Source: Kitagawia praeruptora | Lineage: Eukaryota; Streptophyta; Magnoliopsida; Apiales; Apiaceae | Assembly: GCA_037693485.1 (NCBI GenBank) | Contig: CM075346.1 | Coordinates: 90,688,501 to 90,752,500, forward strand | Length of the DNA stretch: 64,000 nucleotides | Reading direction: 5' to 3' | Part shown: in pieces, positions 30,763-41,347 of the stretch | How positions within the stretch are numbered: position 1 is the first letter of the stretch | Layout of the letters: each line of letters starts with the position of its first letter | Notes under the pieces: generated by a model | Told to the model about the DNA's origin: nothing | The model's database searches: none | What the model saw: only the letters and a program-made list of their open reading frames with translations | Translations under genes and position numbers: made by a program

Positions 30763-31867
30763 TGAAGTCATGCAATACGAAAGGAACCTATTCAACTTTC
30801 TGATATGGGGTCGAATGCTTAACCACTTCTCTTAAAATGTATTACTTCAACAACACGTATCCAAGCTTACATGAGCTAACTCGGCGTAAGAAACAGGACA
30901 CTTAATGTTTTAGTAAACATAGTATTGATCAACTTCTTTCTTAGTGAGGAACATGTTCTCTTCTTCTTCTTTGAAACTCATTCTTATGACAAATCTTCAT
31001 TCTTCAACTGCTAGTCATTCTCTATACATTCTCCTAATAATTTTGCAAAATCTTTCCAAGGACACTTCTGAGGTTTCTAGGACGTCATCATACTTCTGCT
31101 TACTCTTGTATCTTCTTAGGTGATCTTTGTCTTCAATGTCTTCACATGTCTTTTGTATATCTAGAAGTCTTGAAAAGCGAGTGGCACCTCAACAACTTCC
31201 AATCAAGAGGTTCAACATTTATTTACTCCTTTTGGGAAAATGCATAATTTTCACATCGTGCATCCAAGCTTACATGAGCTAACTCGGCGTAAGAAACAGG
31301 ATACACTACGCTTCTGTATGCAGATTCCAAATTAAATCCTCAAATCAAAAATCAAAGGATCGTGCTGAAAACTAACCTGGAAACTTTTCTGAAGCCGTCT
31401 TCTCGTAGATCATTATCATCAGACTGCGAAACTCGTCGTAAATACTCTCTAATTGTTCAAGCAATACTTCTTTTTTCTTCCGAACTGACTTATATAAAAT
31501 GATCTCTCATCCAATGCTTTCATAGAATACGTTGGAAACTTACTTATAACCCCAAGAATCTCCATTATTCGTAGGATGAAACAACCCTGGAACCTCTTGA
31601 GCCATCTAAATAGCTCCCTTGAAACCTCAGCTGCTTGCTCTACTTGGAGCTTTCAAACCTTTGTAAACTTAGAACCTCTTGTCTACATACTTCGAGTACT
31701 GTTTCCAAAACCATAATCTAAAGCATAACCTTTCTTAATAACTTTTTAACTTTTCATTGCTGAATAGCTAGACCAGGTTCCTCAAGAATAGTTGATTAAT
31801 CCTGCAAAACAAAATAAAAAACATAGAACAGAAACCAGTTAATGTTAGTAAAATTTCTCTTGCATAA

Positions 31868-32300
31868 TTCGGGTCAACTCTTGGAAAGGTTGCCTGCTTG
31901 GCTCCCAATCCTAATCTCTAGGTCCCAACATGCCTCGAGGCATGTTGGTTCCTTTTTTTTATTGGAAAGGTAACCTGCTTGGTTCCCAATCCTATTCTCT
32001 AGGTCCCAACATGCCTCGAGGCATGTTGGTTCCTTTTTGTGCCTCGAGGCGATTCTAGGAACCTGTGTGCCGTTCTGGGAGTCCACACAGATTCCTCTTC
32101 TCCATGTGTCAGGCTAGACATCTTATGAAGGTAAATGCTAAGGATTTTATCCCTTCTTCCCATGTGCCAAAGGCGGTTCCACATGAGGGAGAGCTTATTA
32201 GGCTTCTCTTTAAGGTGCCTTTTGTCAGGACTTTAGATGCCTTTTGTCAGGACTTTAGATGCCTTTTGTCAGGACTTTAGATGCCTTTTGTCAGGACTTT
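31868..32300. repeat. Duplicated palindromic block and 22-bp tandem repeats
   Basis: A block of about 98 bp (GGAAAGGTTGCCTGCTTGG ... ATGTTGGTTCC) occurs twice in tandem at about 31877-32046; each copy contains the perfect 20-bp palindrome AACATGCCTCGAGGCATGTT. At 32218-32300 the 22-bp unit GCCTTTTGTCAGGACTTTAGAT is repeated about four times. The nested element has one block and three units at 40198-40515. Confidence 0.85.
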
Positions 32301-32378
32301 AATTCACATGCTCAAGAAACTTGAGGCTTTTGGCAACAATGTCGTGCTCAGTCAACTGAGGCTTTTCAATCACATTTG

Positions 32379-32876
32379 CTCAGGAAGCTACCTGAAGCTT
32401 TTCTCGTGCCCAGGAAGCTACCTGGGATTTTTTCTCGATGCCCAGGAAGCTACCTGGGACTTTGCTCAATACCCAGGAAGCTACCTGGGATTTTTCTCAA
32501 TGCCCAGGAAGCTACCTGGGACTTTTCTCGATGCCCAGGAAGCTACCTGGGACTTTGCTCAATACCCAGGAAGCTACCTGGGATTTTTATCAATGCCCAG
32601 GAAGCTACCTGGGACTTTTCTCGATGCCCAGGAAGCTACCTGGGACTTTGCTCAATACCCAGGAAGCTACCTGGGATTTTTCTCAATGCCCAGGAAGCTA
32701 CCTGGGACTTTTCTCGATGCCCAGGAAGCTACCTGGGACTTTGCTCAATGCCCAGGAAGCTACCTGGGATTTTTCTCAATGCCCAGGAAGCTACCTGGGA
32801 CTTTTCTCGATGCCCAGGAAGCTACCTGGGACTTTGCTCAATGCCCAGGAAGCTACCTGGGACTTTTCTCAATGCT
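32379..32876. repeat. 31-bp minisatellite of hairpin units, 16 copies, in 93-bp higher-order repeats
   Basis: The unit is CCCAGGAAGCTACCTGGG plus a 13-bp spacer, and each unit can fold because CCCAGG pairs with CCTGGG. Three spacer variants (ending CTCAATA/G after GACTTTG, CTCAATG after GATTTT, CTCGATG after GACTTTT) follow each other in a fixed order, giving a 93-bp trimer repeated about five times. Three overlapping ORFs of 150-220 codons across the array only reflect the period and should not be taken as proteins. Confidence 0.93.
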
Positions 32877-33250
32877 TGCTCGGGAAGCTGCCCGAGGCTT
32901 AATACTTGCTCAGGAAGCTGCCTGAGACTTAACTCTTGCTCAGGAAGCTGCCTGAGGCTTAACTCTTACTCAGGAAGCTGCCTGAGGCTTAATTCAATGC
33001 TTGCTCGGGAAGCTGCCCGAGGCTTAATACTTGCTCAGGAAGCTGCCTGAGACTTAACTCTTGCTCAGGAAGCTGCCTGAGGCTTAACTCTTGCTCAGGA
33101 AGCTGCCTGAGGCTTAATTCAATGCTTGCTCGGGAAGCTGCCCGAGGCTTAATACTTGCTCAGGAAGCTGCCTGAGACTTAACTCTTGCTCAGGAAGCTG
33201 CCTGAGGCTTAATTCAATGCTTGCTCGGGAAGCTGCCCGAGGCTTAATAC
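32877..33250. repeat. 30-bp minisatellite of CTCAGGAAGCTGCCTGAG units in 125-bp higher-order repeats
   Basis: Units of TTGCTCAGGAAGCTGCCTGAGGCTTAACTC type follow directly on the previous array. A CGGG...CCCG variant marks each higher-order repeat at 32881, 33006, 33131 and 33226, spacings 125, 125 and 95 bp. In the variant both stem arms change together, so pairing is kept. Confidence 0.9.
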
Positions 33251-35470
33251 TTTTCTCAACACAATCTGTCTACAAGCTAATTCTGATCAATCAATCGTAG
33301 TCTGCACATTCTGTCAATTCATACTCATACTTCGTGAATACTGTCAAAACTACAGGAACCTGTTAGTCAAGGTAACCTGCACCACAATACAAGTACTTAA
33401 ACAAGCACTTAAAATTTTTCAAATTGGCATTTGAAATAGCTTAATCAATCATGCACAATACTGTCTAAGTAGGAATACTACCCCCCAGTTCTTTTGGGTA
33501 ATTACTGTTACGTAAAAGAACAATAAGGAAGCTATAATCATCATCGTCATTCTAAGAATACAGAAGACTAACCTTATCATAAGCACAATAAATCTTCTTC
33601 CACTATCATCAATTCTTGCTAAAAGAAATGTCATGCTGTCTAATCAGAATAATAATCTGGCGAAGACTTACGTGAATCCAATTGGATATTATGTGATCCT
33701 TTATGGATAGAAAGCTCTCGTGGTATGTGTACCGGAATCTCTTCATATGAACCTGTTAGCTACAGGTGAATTTGGAAGCTGTTGCGATGAGCTTCGGAAA
33801 AATACAAATGAACCTGAAAATTACAGGTGAACAACATAAAATCTGTTAACTACAGATACATAAAATCTTTGCAGCAACACACACTTTCTTTTACTCAAGT
33901 ATCGACTGGCTAAAAACTTCTAGCAGGAAGCTGCTAATCAAAAGCTATCTACAACCGGCTTCTAAGCAATATCAATGATCTTGGAAGCTGTCATATACAA
34001 GCTTCAAGCATATATGAATGAACCTGTAACATGTCAGTTACAAGAAAATAGCAAATAATCTACTAGATGCTGGTAAAATAGCTATACTTGGGAGCTATTA
34101 CTAGAATCTTCATATAAGTAACGTAGAACTTGTTAGCTACAGGTAAATATAATTGAACCTGAAAGCTACAGGTATATTTCAAGGAACCTGCGAACTGCAG
34201 GTAAACATTAAGGCACCTGCGAGGTGTAAGTAAATAACAAAGAATCTACTAAGTGTAGGTAAATATCAAGTAACCTGCGAGCGGCAGGTAAATGTGCATT
34301 CTAACATTTAAAAACACAATCAAGACATAATCATAGCTTTATCTCATGTAAGACCTCAATAGCATAGATGCTTATGCATTATTTATGTATAACAAGTGTT
34401 TGTCGCGCGTACCTGGGAGGTTTCTACGAATATATAAGCATAAACGGAAAGGTGTCACCTGGATCTTTCTCTAGATTGATCTGCTGTGAAGCGGAATCCT
34501 CTGTTAAGCTTTGAAAACTCATTGACGTGTTCATGATGCAAGCGTGCTGCTCTTCAAGGTATTAAACCAAAATAATCCACAAGATTTCTGAACCAAATCT
34601 AAACTATGAGGTTCCTAAATCTGATCGTGAGGTTCTCGAACCTGATTGTGAGGTTCTTTAACCCGAATTCTCTTAAAATTTTGAAATCCTTGATTTTTGC
34701 AATAGTAATTATACTACCCCCCAGTTCTTCAGGGAAGCTTGTCTTCGGTGGAGAACTATATTCTGGAAGCTCCACAATTCTTCATTAATCTTGAGGCAAA
34801 GCGCTCAATTTCTCTCATCATAACAAATATCAACTTTTCTGATCTTGCTAATACCAGTTCTAATCATCATATCAACTGCTCTCTAACAAGTTGCTGAACA
34901 TTCCTCTGTGAAGTTGAGTAATGCGCGCTTTCTTCAATTTGAGCTTCATTTCTTTTTGATTTTCAAGAGGTTCCCTTCTCTCTATTAGGGGACCTGAACT
35001 GTTCGACTTTATCAAAATTACTCTTGTCAAAATCAAGAATGATTCTTGCATCTACTCTTCATCAAAATCTTTAACTGTATCTGAAACTCTTCATGTTATT
35101 CTTGCTTTTGGCTTCAACTTTTCCTCTAATTTCTTCTTCATCATATGACCTCATGTGTGAGATATAATCTTCTCGAGATCTCATCTATCTGGCCTTCTTA
35201 CTCAGGTACATACTCATCAGCAAAATTATTGCGCACGGGGGGAGACCTCTGGTTCCGGGAACCTCCTGCCATTAGGTCTTTTTCCATTCTTATTTTCATT
35301 CTGAATCACCTTTCATTGACATCTTTCTCTCGATCTTCTTCAACCTCTTACGACACGTGCTGAGAGCAAATCTCTATATCAAATACAAATATCCCAATGC
35401 AACACCTCTAAGCTTACGCGAGCTAACTCATTGTAAGAAACAAGAGATGTTGAGAGAGATTATTTGTAAA
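33251..35470. other. Non-coding left internal region of the outer gypsy element
   Basis: I see no coding region. From 33355 to 34300 short imperfect hairpins of the form AACCTG-N(6-8)-CAGGT recur roughly ten times in different versions. G-rich patches complementary to CCCCCCAGTTCTT lie at 33482 and 34717. A copy of the small hairpin repeat is at 35407-35443, just before the insertion point of the nested element. Confidence 0.6.
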
Positions 35471-35475
35471 GTATT

Positions 35476-36343
35476 TGTTGATGAGTGGATTTCGTAATCA
35501 ACTTATGTGAGGTTTACGGGTAGTTGTATAGGCTAGCGATCAACTGTTCTACGAAAAAAGGTTTGGGTTGTGTTTGTGGGGGTTGAGCTGAGCTCGAGGG
35601 TATCTCCAATAATCTCAGGTGCCTTTAGAGAAAATTAGAGAACTTAATGCGTCGTACCCTGAGGTGCCTACGTACCCTTGTATTTATAGGGATCAAGCTC
35701 ACGTAGTTCTAGTATGATTCTGTCTCTTACTGGAATAGCTGTATTCGGTCACATAGTTCGTGTTGGACTCAGGTTCCTTTAGAGCCTTTCACGAACTAGT
35801 TTGGCTAAGTGGAGTAGAACTCGAGTTCGTACTCCACTTATGATTCTCTCATTGGTTAGAGTTATTCTAGGATCATCTGCGCCCTAGAATTATACTCAGA
35901 TACCAATTTGTTTATCTGTTCTAGATGACTCCTAGAACTTTCTGTTGGCAACTCGTAGGAACCTGGTGCTCAGGAACCTACGTTTCAGGAGCCTTTTTCT
36001 CAGGGACCTCCTTATTTCGGGACATATCACTTAGGGACCTTCCTTTGGGTGTCAGTACCTGCACAAATAACAAATTAGTTAGACTGGATAACTCTTCGAA
36101 TGCTTTTATCATCTCTATGGCTATTGTTATGCTAACTCGAACTCTTCTGCTTGGAGGAACCTGGTCTTCTAGTGCTTAGCTCAGCTTCCTATACATTGGG
36201 AACCTCCTGATACTCATACTTCCTTAGTCATTTCTTCTATCTGATCTTCATAACTCATACTGGATCAATCTTCTAGCTTGTATGGACCGGATCCTATAGC
36301 TTAATGAGCCTAAATCTAGCCCATGGAGATTTTGGGCACAACA
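35476..36343 (-). repeat. 3' LTR of the nested gypsy element
   Basis: It is 868 bp and matches 47412-48279 with about three substitutions (for example near 35537, 35757 and 36125). On the minus strand TATAAATA is at 35681-35688. Confidence 0.93.
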
Positions 36344-36860
36344 AGTACCCCCCGGTTCCTTGAAATCATGTAATGTGAAAGGAACCTATTCTAATTCTAC
36401 GATCAAAAGTTCTATGCTAAACCATCCTGGTAACTATATCTCGTTTCAACATTGTATATCCAAGCCTACATGAGCTAACTCGGTATAGGAAACAGGACAT
36501 AGAATGTTTTCAGCTTGATATAATCTTGAGTAAGCTTCCTTTGCATTAAGGAACCTGTTATCTTGCTTTTTTCTTCTTTAGATAGCTGCTCTCGAAGTCA
36601 ACTCGATGCTTGCATTTAGCTCCTCTAGGAATCTAATTAGTCCCTTAACTCCACGTCTCTTTAAATTTAATAATTTAAGGATCTATAGGAAGAGATAATG
36701 GTTGGCAGCTGGAGATAATTTAAAGTTCGAATTGAACTTATCACTTACCAAAGCTGTAGTTAATGCATGAGTTCCCAAGGCTCACACGCCTTTTACACAT
36801 GTACCTCTTCGTTTTTACCGCTCCTCTAATGCTTTGACGCGTGTACGGAACTGTCTTGAT

Positions 36861-36868
36861 TATATAAA
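36861..36868 (+). promoter_or_regulatory. TATA box of the antisense additional gene
   Basis: TATATAAA stands on the plus strand about 140 bp before the donor of the leader intron, with a pyrimidine-rich, likely transcribed leader between. The promoter is internal to the element, separate from the LTR promoter, and reads in the opposite direction. Confidence 0.6.
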
Positions 36869-37003
36869 CACACTTCTAACTCCAAGTCTAGTTTTTACCT
36901 TTACCAAATATCTTCCAAAACCCTTAGAGAGAGAAGAAGGAAAAGAAGTCCGACAGTCACTTACTCAATCCAAGCTCTCCGTCGCCGCTTTCTTCTAATT
37001 AAG

Positions 37004-37414
37004 GTATGATTTGCTTTCTTTCTGCTCTTTTGACTTCATTTCGTATTGTCTGCACTTTCGTGTCTTGCATGTCGATGTTCTTTGTTTATGGTCTTTGTAT
37101 GTATGCGTTCGTATCAATCTTTCACATTCCATGCTTTTCATACAACTTGTTCACCACACCTTGTTTGTTTGGTCATCGATTTATAGTTTTGTAACCCTGG
37201 TTTCCCTGGGATCCGATAATATTTATTCACATTCTGTACACACATGTTTTCGACTTATACTGTAATCGATATGAGTCGTTTCAATGGTGCGTAGCTTTTG
37301 TGTAATTCGCTGACTACCATGTGTCTCATAGCTATGTCCGTCCCAGAACTTTAGAACCACTATTTCTCTTTTAAAAGACTCAAAACCTGATTTTTCTCCG
37401 TCTGTCTTTTGCAG
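37004..37414 (+). other. Leader intron of the antisense additional gene
   Basis: The donor AAG/GTATGATT and the acceptor TGTCTTTTGCAG/ATG are good plant splice sites. The 411-bp T-rich interval contains stops in every frame, and the first exon-2 base is the A of the start codon. Confidence 0.65.
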
Positions 37415-39468
37415 ATGTCCTCTGATTCTACACACTCTGACCACTTGTCTTCTATTCAACCTTCTATGATGCCAATAGGGGAAAGAACTAGGTCTAGGGT
37501 TGTTGTTCCAGACATTGATGAACCTGGAAATATCCTTCTCAAACCTTCGACCTTACCCTCTACAAATCTTCCTACCCCTTCCTTTGTAGATTTGGGGGAT
37601 GATTGGCCCTCTGACGGAGAGGAAGTGTCTAAGCCTGATCATAGTCTGATCCCGGATCCTAATTTTGATAACGAAGTGTCCGTTGAAAGAGAGTTGTATA
37701 AGCAAGAAATCGTACCTTTCTGTGACAAAATGGATTCTCTTATGACCTTGACTAGGTTAGAGAAATTGTATGAGGAATGTGTTCGTCCATCCTGCTCCAT
37801 TGTTATCCCTAAACCAGGTGAGAGAGCTCATAAGTTTGATACCAAGATACCTGATCGAGGTATTCCAAATGTTGTAACCTCTGCTGCCTTCTTCAAAGTT
37901 GGTGTATATTTCCCTCTGCATCCTTTCCTGAGAGAGGTTCTTGACTTCTATGGTTTGGCCCCTCTCCAATTGACACCTAACTCATATAGGTTAGCCATTA
38001 GTACCTACATTTTGTACACTAGCATGTTTACAACCCCACTATCTGCACATGAATTAGGTTACTTCTTCAGATTGAAGGACACTGGGAAGGGTTCTGGTTG
38101 CTTCTATCTGACTGCCTGGCCTAGTCATCAAGGCCAATGTATAAAAGGTGTTAAACAGAACTTTGATCAATGGCAAGAGCAGTTCCTTTACTGCTTTGAT
38201 TGTCCCTCTATCCGCTTTGAATTCAATTGCCGCCCATTAATTCCAAAACAGACTATTCTCACTGGAGCTTGCTTAATGAGAGCTAAAGAGGCTTTGAAGC
38301 ATTCTTCGGCCATAAGAGATTGTATGATCCTATTGACCCCTGATAATTTATCTGCCCTAGGTTTTATACCCTCAGCTTCTGGTATGAGTTCCCCTGTTGT
38401 TGTCCTTTCTTTTCTATTGTTATACATCTGTACTTTTACCTGCTTATTCTGTATATAAATCTCTGATACTTTCTTGTATTTTCTTTCGCAGATATGGCTC
38501 CAAAAGCCCCATCGTTTATCAAGAGGTCCAAGAACGTGGATGAGATCTTCAAGACTGAAACTAAGGAGGTTCCGCTGAATGCAACTCCTATTAATCAAAT
38601 TCCTGGCACTCTTGCTTCCCAAACTACTCATTCTGGTTCTTCAAAGAGGAAATTTGCTCAGACAACTCTTGACCTCTCAGCAGCTCCCCAGACTCGCTCG
38701 TCAAGGAAAAGCAAAGCAGTAAAAACCGATCCTGATCAATCCTCCAACCTGTTCAAAGACATGATTGACACCCATGTTCCTACAGAGACAATAGCTGCCT
38801 GGAGTAAGATGAGTTCTACTGAAGCCATGCACGCCATGAGGTTTGCTACTGCTCAATCTGCTTTCTTTGCTCTCAGATACTGTGACGAGTTTGCTGTAAA
38901 GACCCAATATGACCTTCAACTTCAAGGAGAAATTCGCAAACTCAAAACAGAACTAGCTGCTAGTGAGGATAAGGCAAACATTGCCACTGCGGCTGTCAGA
39001 AATGCCAAGATTGTGGAGACCTCTTTAAAAGATGAGAAAATCGAACTTCAAGGTCAGGTCAAGATCCTTAGGGACGAGAAACTGTCGATGTTAGAAAGAA
39101 CCAATGAACTGGAAGCCCAGGTGGATGCCTTGAATGCTGCTGCTGGAGTTGTGAAGTCATCCATACTTGTCAAGGAGAAGGCCAGATATGATGAAGGCTA
39201 TGATGAAGGTATTAATGACTACATACGTTCCACATGGGAGAAGATGCCCAATATAAACTGGTTCCTCTTGGGTGAAGACGTAGTAGGGATGATCAAAGAT
39301 TTTGAGGAGAAAGCTGCTGCTGCAAACTCTGTACCTCCCGTGAAAACGGTTGAGAGGTCTCCGGGTGCCACCCTTGAGACTGCAGAGATTCCTGCTCCTG
39401 ACGTTACTCCAACCACTCTTCCACCTTCCTCAGCCATCGAAGAATCTAGTAAAGTATCTCCTGCCTAG
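37415..39468 (+). CDS. Antisense additional gene of the Tat element: putative gypsy-type transposase domain plus coiled coil, two exons
   Basis: Exon 1 is 37415-38381 and exon 2 is 38492-39468; the intron 38382-38491 has GTATGA...TTCGCAG and splits a codon G/AT. The joined length is 1944 nt, giving 647 residues with no break. The ATG directly follows a 5'-leader intron (37004-37414, AAG/GTATGA...TTTTGCAG), and a TATATAAA box lies at 36861-36868. Residues about 150-270 (FPLHPFLREVLDFYGLAPLQ, HELGYFFRL, GSGCFYLTAW) match the plant family named putative gypsy-type transposase (PF04195). Residues about 460-560 form a coiled coil (LQLQGEIRKLKTELAASEDK), followed by an acidic Pro/Thr-rich tail. Such antisense ORFs are known in Tat elements, e.g. 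gene23 of Grande; their function is unknown. Confidence 0.85.
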
Positions 39469-39479
39469 AGCTTCATAAA

Positions 39480-40190
39480 TTTTCTGAACTTTCCATAACT
39501 TTCCTTGAGGTTGCGGGCCCCTCGTAGTGCCTCGCGGGATGTAATTTAACTTGGTTTCAATGGCCTTCGTGCCTTTAACTTTGGTTTACCTAGGGTCCTT
39601 GTACCCTATAACTCTTTATGTTTCTAATGACTATTATCTATTTTTGCTATATCTCTTGCTCTTGCTTGTTCATGCCTATTTTCTTAACTTGCGTCTGTAC
39701 TTAATACTGCACACCTTTTTTCCAAAACCTCGTAGAATATTTTATCAATTAATTAGTGTCCATACTTATACACCCAAGCTTACGTGGGATAACCCGTTGT
39801 AAGAAACAGGATGCATCCATATTTGCACTTATAATTTTCTCAAAATAACATGTAACTAAATATAGCTTACTTGCAGACTTGGAACCCTTTTTTATTTATA
39901 CTTCGAGGCATGTATTCACCACCGTAATCTGAACTATAGTTTTCCTTAGAGATTCCTCCCAGATCCAAACCAGGTTCCCTACAAAATATCTGATCAACTT
40001 TGTAAGCTTAAACACATCTTTTCTCATGCTTCACTCAACATTATCAGAGTCGCCTTTTGAACTAAAAACCCTTTCTGATAACCTTAGATCCTAAATAATT
40101 TGACCAGGTTCCTCGACCATTAAACCTGCAAAATAAACATAAAACAAAAACTAGTTAAGGTTAGTAAAATTTCTTTTGTTTAATTCGGGT
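39480..40190. other. Non-coding stretch between the antisense gene and the repeats
   Basis: No gene seen. It contains the 3' flank of the antisense gene and one copy of the small hairpin repeat at 39774-39812. Confidence 0.6.
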
Positions 40191-40197
40191 CATCTCT

Positions 40198-40836
40198 TGG
40201 AAAGGTTGCCTGCTTGGCTCCCAATCCTAATCTCTAGGTCCCAACATGCCTCGAGGCATATTGGTTCCTTTTTGTACCTCGGGACGATTCTAGGAACCTG
40301 TGTGCCGTTCTGGGAGTCCGCACAGATTCCTCTTCTCCATGTGTCAGGCTAGACATCTTATGAAGGTAAATGCTAAGGATTTTATCCCTTCTTCCCATGT
40401 GCCAAAGGCGGTTCCACATGAGGGAGAGCTTATTAGACTTCTCTTTAAGGTGCCTTTTGTCAGGACTTTAGATGCCTTCTGTCAGGACTTTAGATGCCTT
40501 TTGTCAGGACTTTAATCCGCATGCTCAAGAAACTTGAGGCTTTTCAATCACATTTGCTCAGGAAGCTACCTGAGGCTTTTCTCAATGCCCAGGAAGCTAC
40601 CTGGGACTTTTCTCGATGCCCAGGAAGCTACCTGGGACTTTTCTCAATGCCCAGGAAGCTACCTGGGACTTTGCTCGATGCCCAGGAAGCTACCTGGGAC
40701 TTTGCTCGATGCCCAGGAAGCTACCTGGGATTTTGCTCGATGCCCAGGAAGCTACCTGGGACTTTGCTCGATGCCCAGGAAGCTACCTGGGACTTTGCTC
40801 GATGCCCAGGAAGCTACCTGGGACTTTTCTCAATGC
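40198..40836. repeat. Palindromic block, 22-bp repeats and 31-bp hairpin minisatellite of the nested element (9 copies)
   Basis: It matches the outer element's 31877-32876 in order: the TGCCTCGAGGCA block (one mismatch in the outer palindrome), about three GCCTTTTGTCAGGACTTTAGAT units, then nine CCCAGGAAGCTACCTGGG units at 40557-40836 with CTCGATG or CTCAATG spacers. The array is shorter and lacks the second, CTGCCTGAG-type array. ORFs across it are period artefacts. Confidence 0.9.
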
Positions 40837-41347
40837 AATCTGTCTACAAGCTAATTCTGATCAATTGATCGTAGTCTGCACATTCTGTCAATTCATATTC
40901 ATACTTCACACATACTGTCAATGCTACAGGAACCTGTCAGCTTAGGTAACCTGCAAAATGCAACACAATGCTACAGGAACCTGTTAATCTAGGTAACCTG
41001 TTTCAAAAATTTCAAATTGTCATATGAAATATCAAATCATAGCATGTGCAATACTGTCTAAGTAGGAATACTACCCCCCAGTTCTTTTGGGTAATGATTA
41101 TTACGTAAAAGAACTATTAAGGAGCTATAGCTGCAAACAATGCACTCAAAATATTCAACGTAGAGCTATACATCGCTCAATACTTGAAAAAATTGTCTTG
41201 CAAGTAGGGAGGTTCACATCAAATACCCCCCAAGTACATGCATAATTAAATACTGAAATCAAAATGCTGGTCAGCTATAACTAATAAACTGCCTTTATTC
41301 TTGGGCTGAAAGAGCCTTACTTTTCCTAAAAAAAAAACATAAAAGAG

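Noticed and set aside
32379..32876. CRISPR-like array
   Set aside because: Spacers are near-identical 13-mers, unit is a minisatellite, and the DNA is plant nuclear with no cas genes.
32281..33050. Three overlapping ORFs of 154-224 codons with repeated AQEATWDF/PRKLPGTF motifs
   Set aside because: The minisatellite unit simply lacks stops in several frames; no start context, no domain, and three frames at once.
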